From: Ideonella livida
Lineage (GTDB): Bacteria > Pseudomonadota > Gammaproteobacteria > Burkholderiales > Burkholderiaceae_C
NCBI RefSeq assembly: GCF_010499455.1
Contig: NZ_JAAGOH010000008.1
Coordinates: 93,429 to 157,428, forward strand
Direction of reading: 5' to 3'
DNA length: 64,000 bases
Below are positions 55,201 through 63,063 of this stretch, one piece after another. A model generated the notes under the pieces. It was not told the DNA's origin, ran no database searches, and saw nothing but the letters and a program-made list of their open reading frames with translations. Both the position numbers and the translations under genes were made by a program. Each line of letters opens with the position of its first letter. The first letter of the stretch is position 1.

Positions 55201-56493
55201 GGAGGGTCGGGTCAGGCCCAGCTCCTGGAAGATCTTCTGCTCGAACAGGTCACGCAGGAACACCGGCTGGCGCAGCGGTGCGTCGTCCAGGTCGGCGTCC
55301 AGGGCCGGCGGGGCCGGTGGCGCGGCCAGGCGGGGCGGTGGGGCGGCGCCTTCGGTGGCCTCGGCGTCGTCGCGGTCCCAGCCGGTCCGCACGCTGGGGT
55401 CTGCCAGGGCGGCCGCAGGCGGGGTCTGGTCCCAGGCCTGCGCCTCCAGGGCCGCGGCAGCGGCCAGACCGGCGTCTGCGGTGAGGTAGAGACCGCGCAG
55501 GATGAAGGGCTCGTGGTAGGCGCTGGGCCGCATCAGCTCGTCCAGGTAGAGCTGCAGGGCCGGCTGCAGACCGGCCAGGCGGGAGGGCAGCAGCACCAGC
55601 GGGGTGGCGTCCTCGGGGGGCAGGGGGGGGCCGGGTTGGGCAAAGCGTTCGGCGCAGCTGTCGGCCACGGTGCGGCGCACATGGCCCAGGGCCTCGGCCA
55701 CCCACTCGGGGCGGTAGCCGGTGGCCAGGTCGTAGGGGCTGGACCAGCCCAGCATGCAGCGGCGCAGCATGTCGGGCAGGGCGCGCGCATAGGCGCCAAA
55801 GCCGGGCACCCGTTCAGTGCCGGAGACCACCACATACAGCGCGAAGCGCATGGCAAAGCGGTTCTGCGCCAGCCACAGGCGGCGGTGGGCCCGCCGGGCC
55901 ATGCGCACCAGCGCCTGGCGGGCCTCGGGGTGGGGGTCGAGCAGCAGCGCCGCCGGCACGGTGACCACCAGCGCGTCAAAGGGACGTTCGGGCCGGTAGT
56001 CGCGGCACAGGCCCAGGAAATCGTCCCAGGTGCGGTCGGCCTGGGCCTCGCCGGCGGCGCCAGGGCGGTCGGGCTCGCCCAGGGCGGCGCCTTGCACGTC
56101 GACCACCAGGCCCTTGTCGAAGAAGTGCCAGGCCAGGCCCGGGGTGGCCACGCGGGCGGCGGCGTCGCTGCCCAGGGCGCAGGCCACGCCGGCCTCGGCC
56201 AGCGGCAGCACCTGGCCGCCCTCGCTGCCGTCGTCGCCTTCATCAAGCACCAACACCCAGGGCAGCTGGTAGCGCTGGGCGCGCGGGGCCAGGCTGGACT
56301 CCACCAACTCCACCGCCTGCCGGAAGGATTGGCGCAGCCCTTCAGCCTGCAGCCGCGGGGCGGCCCGCCGGCCGGCGGGCGCACGGGCGTCCTGCGACCG
56401 GGTGGCCGCCCGCAACACCAGGGCCAGCACCGCCAGCACCAGCAAGATCAGCAGGCCCAGGCTGGCCAGGACAAGGTGGTCGGAGAGGAACAT
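52288..56493 (-). CDS. tssM: Type VI secretion inner-membrane protein TssM (IcmF family), degenerate ATPase site
   Basis: TssM is the large protein of the TssJLM membrane complex. The 1401-residue sequence has two N-terminal hydrophobic segments close together (about 7-28), an IcmF cytoplasmic domain, a further membrane segment near residue 455 (GLTGAWALGLGLGSVVLHQQ) and a long periplasmic part ending in the DUF1215/C-terminal region (WALLSWIQRH, FFRLTVSPPGKRQP). Where family members have a Walker A motif after LPW, this one reads LPWVLVLDEGDDGSEGGQVL, and the later Walker B-like segment reads KGLVVDVQGAAL, so nucleotide hydrolysis is unlikely. It fits between tssL and tssA. Confidence 0.93.
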   Translation of the reverse strand: MFLSDHLVLASLGLLILLVLAVLALVLRAATRSQDARAPAGRRAAPRLQAEGLRQSFRQAVELVESSLAPRAQRYQLPWVLVLDEGDDGSEGGQVLPLAEAGVACALGSDAAARVATPGLAWHFFDKGLVVDVQGAALGEPDRPGAAGEAQADRTWDDFLGLCRDYRPERPFDALVVTVPAALLLDPHPEARQALVRMARRAHRRLWLAQNRFAMRFALYVVVSGTERVPGFGAYARALPDMLRRCMLGWSSPYDLATGYRPEWVAEALGHVRRTVADSCAERFAQPGPPLPPEDATPLVLLPSRLAGLQPALQLYLDELMRPSAYHEPFILRGLYLTADAGLAAAAALEAQAWDQTPPAAALADPSVRTGWDRDDAEATEGAAPPPRLAAPPAPPALDADLDDAPLRQPVFLRDLFEQKIFQELGLTRPSGTQQLTRPLMHRGLRWGAWGLTGAWALGLGLGSVVLHQQTGVLQGVLTQLQADLDTQARASRQGQPLPPDWQRQRTLALLQLMEQMDQRRLWSVFMPGSWPVVEGLPARVRQRLESAFADLAVVTLRSALYDQAAQLTGVPQDPATGELIAGAPCEPPRPTDLAATRPTLGLEDLPEFARLMDQIGASGQIDQAAAAMQRLLDPAAAADGQDLRLLVRTTLGVDLPGQPDHAAALFRSQRVRSAGFTLNGLQLALHCGVQRRAAELWQRGLVRNDLLALRTRLGEQLAQRLEPADDEQAADRVDAWRTLLETLRTADLLLQRGGGQWLLQDGLRPGAAWEQLLARTAAQGLLGPAAAQQLREQGDTGLRQLQAQLAALEAQPLAGGVVWDATQARWVLEPSLAGLRDALAQLYALPLMASGAPRELSEGPSGLLAWDTARLDLALAGADLRKRLQTELVPKAPAELREALAGLIDQQVAVQVLDHLALARVPGGRPGGEGPTEAERQRLVRLQALLTELGAAAQADTLQGLMASDASSRLRRLDEALQRAELFTPAGRGFSAWTGDKGPAYAAFGQADAGALAAYLGQQRARLEALDQAAAPLLQALGSRSNSLAERWGALHQDLERYRLKNPNSSLLQLENWLLGLAEVDVDNCTQRTALRPASLSRGHDLAAERQLQLASALAQRCGELRAVAQREALARFGTLFNQQAAGRPPFAAPGWGPEAPAMELDELAALLPAWDQAARAWREAGQDPRQPQALALRRFAEQMDRTRAWLAPLLPADETTPAALDLAVEFRAHVAGELAGSHVIDWALEVGPQRLGWREPPRALRWSPGMPIALVLRLAKDGPLRPQPTAGGAQGPGTPGQPPQSVEGRTVIQRYADPWALLSWIQRHREPEPSGKGDARSLLLKVEIPLALVEGATAAPADGPGRARVFFRLTVSPPGKRQPLVWPGAFPQRAPEGLPLSPT

Positions 56494-56509
56494 GGGGGCT
56501 CCGGGGCGC

Positions 56510-57382
56510 TCAGCGCGGGGCGGTGGCCCGGGGGCCGGGGGCGGTGGCCGCGGGGCCGCCGGGCAGTTCGCCCAGGGCCTGGCGCAGGCCCCAGGTGGGC
56601 CAGAGCCACAGCAGTTCGGAGCACAGCAGCAGGGCCAGCAGGCTGGCCCCCCACACCAGCGACCAGCGGCTGAGGCCACGGCGCCGGCGCGCGGCCAGGT
56701 GCGACAGGGTGCTGGCGTAGGCCTGCGGGTCCAGCGGGCGGTCGCGCTCGCCCAGGCCGGGCGGGCGTTGCCAGGCGAACTGGAACAGCTCTTGGCGCAG
56801 GCCGGCCAGGCGGCCGTCGTCGGGCTGGCCGCGCAACCGGCCCTGGAAGCCCAGCGCCAGCGCGGTGAGGTAAAGCCGGGCCAGGGGGCGCAGGGCCGGT
56901 TCGCGGTCGGCCAGCAACTGCTCGATGTCGTCCAGCACCCGGTCGCCCGCGATGCTGCTGCGGAACAGCGCTGCCTCCAGCAGGTGCTGCGGCCACAGCG
57001 CGCGGCCGGGCCAGTCGCGGCTGAGCAGCCATTCGTCGGCCAGGGCGGCCTTGAGGTAACGCACCTGGGTGGCGATCTGGGCGGCGGCCTGGCCGGCGGG
57101 GCCGGCGCGGCGCTGGCCCAGGGCCTGCACGCCAATGAGGTTGCGCAGGTGGCGGTGCAGGCCTCGCACGGCCTGCTCCAGGGCGCTGGCGTCCTGGGGG
57201 TCCAGGGGCTGGTGCAGGGCCAGCTCCAGCTCCTCGATGAATTCGCGCAGACCGGCCTCCAAGCCCTCCTCGGGATCGGCCGGGGGCAGGCCCGCGGCCG
57301 GGCGCGCTGCCCGCGGGGCGGGACGGGGGCCGGTGGCGGCGGGGGCGGTGGCGGGCCTCATGGGGACGGCGGTGTCGGTCAT
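56510..57382 (-). CDS. tssL: Type VI secretion inner-membrane protein TssL (DotU)
   Basis: TssL is the small inner-membrane partner of TssM. The 290-residue protein has a proline/alanine-rich N-terminus, the DotU cytoplasmic domain (about 45-230: LREFIEELELALHQPLDPQD, YLKAALADEWLLSRDWPGRA, ALFRSSIAGDRVLDDIEQLL, LYLTALALGFQGRLRGQPDD) and one C-terminal membrane helix at about 242-264. There is no peptidoglycan-binding OmpA-like extension. ATG 57382 has an AAGGAGG site; the gene starts 13 bases after tssK and ends 16 before tssM. Confidence 0.94.
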   Translation of the reverse strand: MTDTAVPMRPATAPAATGPRPAPRAARPAAGLPPADPEEGLEAGLREFIEELELALHQPLDPQDASALEQAVRGLHRHLRNLIGVQALGQRRAGPAGQAAAQIATQVRYLKAALADEWLLSRDWPGRALWPQHLLEAALFRSSIAGDRVLDDIEQLLADREPALRPLARLYLTALALGFQGRLRGQPDDGRLAGLRQELFQFAWQRPPGLGERDRPLDPQAYASTLSHLAARRRRGLSRWSLVWGASLLALLLCSELLWLWPTWGLRQALGELPGGPAATAPGPRATAPR

Positions 57383-57395
57383 GGCGCGGCCTCCT

Positions 57396-58751
57396 TCAGC
57401 CCTTGACAAAGAGCACCGCCTCCAGCGGGCGGCGCTGGGGGTCGGTCTCGCTGGGGTTGCCGATGCGCAGGCGCTCGCCCGGCCGCAGCCCGGTGCCGGC
57501 GGTGTCGATCTCGAACAGGGTGTAGGGCCCGCCGGCGCGCAGGCCCAGCTCGGGCACCTGCTCCACGGGCTGGCGGGCGGCGCCCAGCACGCGGCGTTCG
57601 CGCAGCGAGGGCCACAGCGCCGCCCCGCCGATGGCCGCCCCGGCCATCCAGGCCTGCAGCGCGGCCTGCCCCTCGCCCCGCAGGCCCAGCACCAGGCGCG
57701 GCGCCAGCCACGGGCCGGCCATCTCCAGGCTGAAGTGGTCCTCCTGCCAGTGCAGCGGCTGCAGCCGGTGCTCCTGGCTCACCTGGTCCAGTGCCTGGGC
57801 CACGGCGTCCAGCAGGGGCTCGAAGCAGGCTTGCGGCCGGGCGTGGTCGTAGGCCGGCGGCAGCGGCGGCAGGCCACCGGCCTGCAGGCCGGCCAGCGGA
57901 CCCAGGGCCTGGGCCAGCGTGACGTACAGGGCCCAGGGGTGCAGGCCATCGGTCTGCAGCACCGCCTCCAGCGCGGCCAGGGGGGCGCCCAGGGCCTGCA
58001 GCCGGGCGCGCTGCTCCAGCTGCACCACCCGGTCTTCCAGGCGGGAGCTGGCCGGCAGGCTTTGACGCGCCACGTAGGCGGCCTTGCTGCGCCACAGGGC
58101 GGCCAGCTGCCAGGCCCGCTGCCACAGCGGGTGCTGGCGCTCCAGCCGGCGCATCGGCGCCCAGGGGCCGGCCAGGCGCAGCAGGGCGTTGTCCTGGGCC
58201 AGGTGGCACAGCGGCAGGGCCTGCCACAGGCCGGGGGGCTGGGGGCCGGCGGCCAGGCCCAGGGCGGGCAGCAGGCGCGGCAGGTCGGCGGGCTCGGCCT
58301 CGGAGACCTCGTCGGCCACCGGCTCGCCCACCACACCCCGAAACCGCGCCGGGGTCTGGCTCAGGCGCATGGAGCGCTCGCGCGGCAGGGTCAGCCAGAT
58401 CGCCAGGCGGCCCTCGGCCTCCAGGGCGGTGCGGTGCGGCGCCAGGTCCAGCTCCAGGGGGGCGTGGGCGCCGTCCAGGGCGTCGTGGCGCACGGCGGTG
58501 CCATCGGGCAGCACCGCGTCCAGGGCCAGCACGCGCAGCCGGCCGGCGCTGAGCAGGGCGGTGTCGATGTCCAGCCGGCCCAGGCCCCAGGCCAGGGGGG
58601 CGGCGGCCAGCAGGGTCCAGGCGGCCAGGGCGTCGGTGCGGGCCTGCAGCTGCTGGAAGTGCTGGGGGGCCAGCAGCATGCCTTCATGCCACTGCAGGCG
58701 CTCGGGGGGCCAGGCGGGGACGGCGGCGGAGGCAGGGAGGTCGCTCATCAT
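57396..58751 (-). CDS. tssK: Type VI secretion baseplate protein TssK
   Basis: TssK links the baseplate to the membrane complex. The 451-residue product opens with the family hallmark RLQWHEGMLLAPQHFQQLQ and contains LPRERSMRLSQTPARFRG, a central helical region (LEDRVVQLEQRARLQALGAP) and the C-terminal receptor-binding portion ending PYTLFEIDTAGTGLRPGERL. The gene starts with two ATG codons (58751, 58748) that overlap the tssJ stop, so tssJ and tssK are probably translationally coupled. Confidence 0.95.
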   Translation of the reverse strand: MMSDLPASAAVPAWPPERLQWHEGMLLAPQHFQQLQARTDALAAWTLLAAAPLAWGLGRLDIDTALLSAGRLRVLALDAVLPDGTAVRHDALDGAHAPLELDLAPHRTALEAEGRLAIWLTLPRERSMRLSQTPARFRGVVGEPVADEVSEAEPADLPRLLPALGLAAGPQPPGLWQALPLCHLAQDNALLRLAGPWAPMRRLERQHPLWQRAWQLAALWRSKAAYVARQSLPASSRLEDRVVQLEQRARLQALGAPLAALEAVLQTDGLHPWALYVTLAQALGPLAGLQAGGLPPLPPAYDHARPQACFEPLLDAVAQALDQVSQEHRLQPLHWQEDHFSLEMAGPWLAPRLVLGLRGEGQAALQAWMAGAAIGGAALWPSLRERRVLGAARQPVEQVPELGLRAGGPYTLFEIDTAGTGLRPGERLRIGNPSETDPQRRPLEAVLFVKG

Positions 58752-59338
58752 GGGGTGTTCGTCCTCAAGGGGGCCAGCGTGAAGCCGCGCGGACCCAGCC
58801 GCACAGTCGCGCCCGTGAAATCTTCCGGTAGTCGTGCCCGGTGTTCGCCCGGGCTGAGGTAGTCGGCAAAGATCAGCACGCCGCTCACGCGGGGCGAGCC
58901 CAGCAGTGCCTCGCTCAGGCGCAGGCTCTGACCGGGCACCAGCTCCACGCTGTGCACCCGCAGGCCATCGGGCCAGGTGCGTTGCAGCTCCTCGCGGGTG
59001 GTGAACCATTTGGCCGCGGGCAGCGCCTGCAGGGTCTGCAGCAGTTCGGCGTCCCGCACAAACAGCACGTCCACGGCCACGGCGGTGGACTGGTTGGCGT
59101 CGGGGCTGGCCTGCAGCAGCAGGCCTTCCCAGCTCAGCCACTGCGGCACCGGCGGGCCGCCGAAGGTGTTGGCCGTGGCCGAGCCGATGGCCTTGGCCAC
59201 CTGGCCCACGCCGGCACAGCCTCCCAGGCCCAGGCCGGCCGCCAGCAGGGCCAGTGCGGTCAGGCGGCGCCGGGCAGCACGGTGGGGCCGCGGGGGCCGC
59301 GACGGGCCCGGCATGGGCCGTGAAGGCGGGCGGCTCAT
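58748..59338 (-). CDS. tssJ: Type VI secretion outer-membrane lipoprotein TssJ
   Basis: TssJ anchors the type VI membrane complex in the outer membrane. The 196-residue product has a twin-arginine-rich N-terminus, a hydrophobic signal and lipobox LGLGGC at about residue 40, followed by a transthyretin-like beta domain (QSTAVAVDVLFVRDAELLQT, LPAAKWFTTREELQRTWPDG, VELVPGQSLRLSE, VSGVLIFADYLSPGEHRARL). Its ATG overlaps the stop codon of the upstream SDF-like transporter gene by four bases, so the secretion genes and the transporter genes appear to form one transcript. Confidence 0.92.
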   Translation of the reverse strand: MSRPPSRPMPGPSRPPRPHRAARRRLTALALLAAGLGLGGCAGVGQVAKAIGSATANTFGGPPVPQWLSWEGLLLQASPDANQSTAVAVDVLFVRDAELLQTLQALPAAKWFTTREELQRTWPDGLRVHSVELVPGQSLRLSEALLGSPRVSGVLIFADYLSPGEHRARLPEDFTGATVRLGPRGFTLAPLRTNTP

Positions 59339-60873
59339 CGGGCGCGCTCCTGCAAGGTGGGGAGGGCCGGGCCCACCGGGCCGGGCCCGGCCGCCGTGGG
59401 CTGTGCGGGCCCGCCGGCGGCGGTCCGGGTCTGGCCCGCCTGCCAGCCGCGCTGCCAGCCCAGGCCCAGGCCCAGTGCCAGGCTCAACAAGGCGGCCAGC
59501 AGCAAGGCGGCGGCGGCGGTGGCCAGGGCGGAGCCGGCCAGCTCCAGGCGCAGGGCCGGGGGCGGTGCGCGCAGTGGGGCGTCGGCCTGACGTTCTGAAG
59601 GCAGGCCACGGCTGACCGCTCCCACCAGCACCGCCACGGCCAGCAGGGTCAGCAGGTTGCGGGCCGGGTCGGCCAGCCGGTCCAGCAGCAGCAGGGTGGG
59701 CAGCACGGCCTCGCCCGGCAGGTGCCACCATTGCATCAGCAGGGCCGCGGCCCCCAGTCCGCCCCAGGGGCCGGCGGCCGGGGCCAGCAGGGCGGCGGCC
59801 GCGGCCGCCGCCCCCAGGGCCAGCGCATCGTGCAGGCCCGGCGCCAGCCCATAGAGCTGGGCGACGAAGACCGCCACGCCGGCGGCCTGCAGCGCGTGGC
59901 CCACCCGCAGCGCCACCGCGCCCAAGGGCAGCAGCAGGTCCACCGCACCACGGCTGAAACCCAGCCGGTCGCACAGCGCCTGCACGGCCGGCGGCACCGC
60001 GGCCACCGCGTTGGGCGAGCAGGCGGCCACCAGCAGCGGTGCCTGCAGGCTGGCCAGCACCTGGGCCGGGCCGCACTGGGCCTGGCGGCACAGGGCCACC
60101 ACCGCCAGGGCTGCCAGGCCCAGGCAGCCCGCCAGCAGGGTGCCCAGCAGCGCGGCCAGCGCCCACAGCGGGCGTCCCTCGGTGTGGCTGGCCAGCTCGG
60201 CCGCCAGGCCGGCCACCAGCAAGGGCAGGCCGCGGTTGGCCAGGGCGATGAGGTGCTCGAGCGCGCGGTAGACCGCGTCCAGCTGACTGGCCAGCGCCGC
60301 CTGCCGCGCAGCCGGCCGGCGGGCCAGGGCCAGGCCAAAGAGCAGGGCGCAGCCCAGCACCACGGGCAGGGCCTCCTGCACCAGGGCGGCAAAGGGGTTG
60401 TCCGGCAGGATCGCCGGGGGCGCGATGGGGCGGGCCGGGGTGGCCACCACCGCGCCGTAGCGCTGCAGCTCGGTGCCACCGGCCTCGCCGCCCTGGGCCT
60501 GCAGCACCCGGCCCAGGGTGGCCTGGTCGGTCCAGGACAGGTCCTGGCCGGGCTGGACGGCCAGGGCCAGCAGGCCACCGCTGAGGCCGCCCAGCAGCAG
60601 CAGGCCCAGGCCCAGCGCTGTGGCCATCAGGCCGCGGCGGCCGGGGTGGGGCAGGGCCAGCAGCTTGCGCACGCCGGCGGCGGTGGCCACGCCCAGCAGC
60701 GGCAGCGCGGCCATCTGCAGCAGGTTGACCAGCAGGCCGCCGGCCAGGGCCAGCGCCGCCTGCAGGGCCGGCACCAGGGCGCCGGCCAAGGCCCCCAGCA
60801 GCGCGGCGGCCAGCAGCACCGGCGGGCGGCCATGCCAGCCTGATGCGGCGGCGGCGTTGGTGAGGGCGGACAT
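59335..60873 (-). CDS. Divergent SDF/DAACS-family membrane protein (second copy)
   Basis: The 512-residue membrane protein has the topology of dicarboxylate/amino-acid:cation symporters but weak motifs. The first re-entrant hairpin reads CSPNAVAAVPPAVQ (residue 285 on) instead of SSSATLP-type. The cation-binding NMDGT position reads RVGHA (323-327). The substrate helix keeps Asp402 and Arg405 (DPARNLLTL) but swaps the usual Thr and Asn. An extra C-terminal membrane helix (about 445-475) and a proline-rich tail follow. It lies between the racemase and tssJ, overlapping tssJ. Whether it still transports is doubtful. Confidence 0.78.
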   Translation of the reverse strand: MSALTNAAAASGWHGRPPVLLAAALLGALAGALVPALQAALALAGGLLVNLLQMAALPLLGVATAAGVRKLLALPHPGRRGLMATALGLGLLLLGGLSGGLLALAVQPGQDLSWTDQATLGRVLQAQGGEAGGTELQRYGAVVATPARPIAPPAILPDNPFAALVQEALPVVLGCALLFGLALARRPAARQAALASQLDAVYRALEHLIALANRGLPLLVAGLAAELASHTEGRPLWALAALLGTLLAGCLGLAALAVVALCRQAQCGPAQVLASLQAPLLVAACSPNAVAAVPPAVQALCDRLGFSRGAVDLLLPLGAVALRVGHALQAAGVAVFVAQLYGLAPGLHDALALGAAAAAAALLAPAAGPWGGLGAAALLMQWWHLPGEAVLPTLLLLDRLADPARNLLTLLAVAVLVGAVSRGLPSERQADAPLRAPPPALRLELAGSALATAAAALLLAALLSLALGLGLGWQRGWQAGQTRTAAGGPAQPTAAGPGPVGPALPTLQERAR

Positions 60874-60891
60874 CGTGGCGTGGCGGTCGGG

Positions 60892-61626
60892 TCAGGCCGC
60901 CCGGGGCAGGGGAGTGGCCGACCCGGCGGCGCCTCGGTTCCAGCCCTGGGCCAGGCCGTGCTGCACGCAGGCGCGGGCCAGCTCCAGCGAGCTGTCCACC
61001 AGCGCCAGGCCGTCGGCATGGGCGTAGAGCATGGCCAGCGGGATTTCGGTGCAGCCCATGATGACGGTGGCTGCGCCGCGCTGGCGGGCGCGGCGCAGCA
61101 CCTCATCCAGGGCCCGGCCGCTGGCCGCCATGTCGCCGGCTTTGACGGCGCGGATGCAGTCGTCCACCCAGGGTTGCTCGGCCTCGGGGTCAGGCACGTC
61201 GGCGGTGATCTGGCGCTCGGCCAGGGCGCGCTGGTAGAAGCCGCTGGCCAGGGCGCCGCGCGTGGCCAGCACGCAGGCGCTGCCGCCGGCAGGCAGGGCC
61301 TGCACACAGGTGCGGGCGATGTGCAGGATGGGCGCGCCGCTGGCCGCGGCCATGGCCTCGTACCAGTGGTGCGAGGAGTTGCAGGGGATGGCGATGAGCC
61401 CGGCGCCGGCGGCGTTGAGCAGGGCGATGCCGCGCAACAGGGCGGGCAGCGGGTCGGGGCCCTGGCCCAGGATGGCGCGGCTGCGGTCGGGCACCTGCGG
61501 CAGGTGGCTGACGACCACCGGCAGGTGCTCCTGGTCACAGCGGGCGGGTGTCAGGGCCACCAGCTTGCCCAGGAAGTCCACCGTGGCGGCCGGGCCCATG
61601 CCGCCGAGGATGCCGATGCAGCTCAT
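60892..61626 (-). CDS. Aspartate/glutamate racemase-family protein
   Basis: The 244-residue enzyme begins MSCIGILGGMGPAATVDFLG and has both catalytic cysteines of the Asp/Glu racemase family: Cys82 in AIPCNSSHHWYEAM and Cys192 in VIMGCTEIPLAML. It should interconvert L- and D-aspartate or a related amino acid in the cytoplasm without a cofactor. No signal peptide or secretion motif is seen. It is flanked by two SDF-type membrane protein genes (17 bases to one, 18 to the other), which suggests it works on an imported substrate. Confidence 0.93.
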   Translation of the reverse strand: MSCIGILGGMGPAATVDFLGKLVALTPARCDQEHLPVVVSHLPQVPDRSRAILGQGPDPLPALLRGIALLNAAGAGLIAIPCNSSHHWYEAMAAASGAPILHIARTCVQALPAGGSACVLATRGALASGFYQRALAERQITADVPDPEAEQPWVDDCIRAVKAGDMAASGRALDEVLRRARQRGAATVIMGCTEIPLAMLYAHADGLALVDSSLELARACVQHGLAQGWNRGAAGSATPLPRAA

Positions 61627-61643
61627 GGTCCTGCTCCCGGGGT

Positions 61644-62999
61644 TCAGAGCTTGAGGGGCCGGGGGCACACCAGCGCCACCGCCGCGGAGTTGCCGATGAC
61701 GATGACCAGGGTGCGCAGCATGTCGCACAGCGGGTCCACCGCCACGAAAAGGATGAAGGCCGCCTCGAAGGGCAGGCCCAGGTAGCCGCAGGCCATGCCG
61801 GTGAGCGACACCGTGACCAGCCCGCTCATGCCGGCCGAGGCAAAACCCGCCAGCACCGAGGCTGCCAGCACCAGCATCACCTCGCCGCCGCTGAGGCTGC
61901 GGCCATAGAGCTGGGCGATGAACAGCGTGGCGCTGACGTAATACAGCACCGGCCCCAGCCGCAGCAGCGACACCGACAGCGGCACCAGCAGCTCCACCCG
62001 GGTGCGGGCAAAGCCCAGGCGCTCGACCAGCGACTCGATCATCACCGGCATGCACGAGGCGCTGGAGCGTGTGGCCAGTGCCAGGGCGAAGGGGCCGCGC
62101 AGCGCGTCCAGCACTGCGCCCAGCGGCTGGCCGGCACGGCGCCACAGCAGCGCCACCGCCCCGGCCAGCAGCAGGGCGGCCGCCAGCCCGAAGGCGGCGA
62201 CAAACTGCAGCATCGCCACCAGAGGCTCCAGCCCGGTGCGCGCCAGCTGCGCCGCGCTCATGCACAGCAGCACCACCGGCAGCGGGTAGTTGAGCCAGCG
62301 GGTCAGGGTCTGGCAGCTCTGGTAGACCGTCTCCAGCGAGCGGGTGAGGCCCTCGGACACCCGCTGCGGCACCTGGCCCACCGCAAAGCCGAACAGCAGG
62401 GCGAAGACCAGGGCCTTGAGGGTGTCACCCCCGGCCAGCGCCGCGAAGATGTTGGCCGGCACCAGGCTGGCCAGCACCTGCACCACGCCCACGGTCTTGG
62501 CCGGCGCGTCCTCGCCATGCAGCTCCAGGGCGGTGTCGCTGGCGCCCAGGTCGCTGCCGACGATGCGGCCGAAGGTCTCCAGCGTCTCGCGCGGCAGCTG
62601 GGCCCCCGGTTGCCACAGCAGCAGCACCACGGCGCCGGCCAGGGCGGTCAGCGCGGCCGCGCCGGCAAACACCAGCGTCACCCGGCCCAGGATGCGGGCG
62701 GTGCCACCTTCATGGAACAGGCGCTGCAGGCTGAAGATGACCGCTGAGACCATGAAGGGCAGCACGATCATCTTCATGAGGTCCACATACAGGTCGCCCA
62801 CGAAGGCCAGGCGCAGCGCGGTGTCCGGTGCCGCGGCGCCCAGGGCGAAACCGCCGGCCAGGCAGCCCAGGATCACCCAGGGGTTGAGCGCCCAGGCGTA
62901 GAGCCGGGCGGCCCAGCCTGACGGCGGGGCGGGCGGCGGGGCGGGCACGGCAGGCGGTCCGGCGTCCAGGGGGGCGGTGGCGTCTTGAGGGGGGGGCAT
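61644..62999 (-). CDS. SDF/DAACS-family transporter with altered cation site
   Basis: The 451-residue membrane protein has a proline-rich N-terminus and the symporter fold: LMKMIVLPFMVSAVIFSLQR, SLVPANIFAALAGGDTLKAL and the first hairpin RSSASCMPVM (residue 311 on). Where active family members have NMDGT it reads RLGPV (347-351). In the substrate helix Asp426, Arg429 and Thr430 are kept, but the residues matching GltPh Asn401 and Asp405 are Ile433 and Asn437. The amino-acid contacts therefore survive while sodium-binding residues are lost. It lies next to a periplasmic amino-acid-binding protein and the racemase. Confidence 0.88.
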   Translation of the reverse strand: MPPPQDATAPLDAGPPAVPAPPPAPPSGWAARLYAWALNPWVILGCLAGGFALGAAAPDTALRLAFVGDLYVDLMKMIVLPFMVSAVIFSLQRLFHEGGTARILGRVTLVFAGAAALTALAGAVVLLLWQPGAQLPRETLETFGRIVGSDLGASDTALELHGEDAPAKTVGVVQVLASLVPANIFAALAGGDTLKALVFALLFGFAVGQVPQRVSEGLTRSLETVYQSCQTLTRWLNYPLPVVLLCMSAAQLARTGLEPLVAMLQFVAAFGLAAALLLAGAVALLWRRAGQPLGAVLDALRGPFALALATRSSASCMPVMIESLVERLGFARTRVELLVPLSVSLLRLGPVLYYVSATLFIAQLYGRSLSGGEVMLVLAASVLAGFASAGMSGLVTVSLTGMACGYLGLPFEAAFILFVAVDPLCDMLRTLVIVIGNSAAVALVCPRPLKL

Positions 63000-63063
63000 G
63001 GCGGACTCTCTGCAGCGCGTGGGGGCGGCGGATGGGGGCGGTGGGCAGGCGGGGCGGCGGGGC

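Noticed and set aside
52243..56673. Long rightward open frames (571 and 788 codons) opposite tssM
   Set aside because: Antisense to tssM with glutamine/glycine-rich shadow composition and no recognisable motif.
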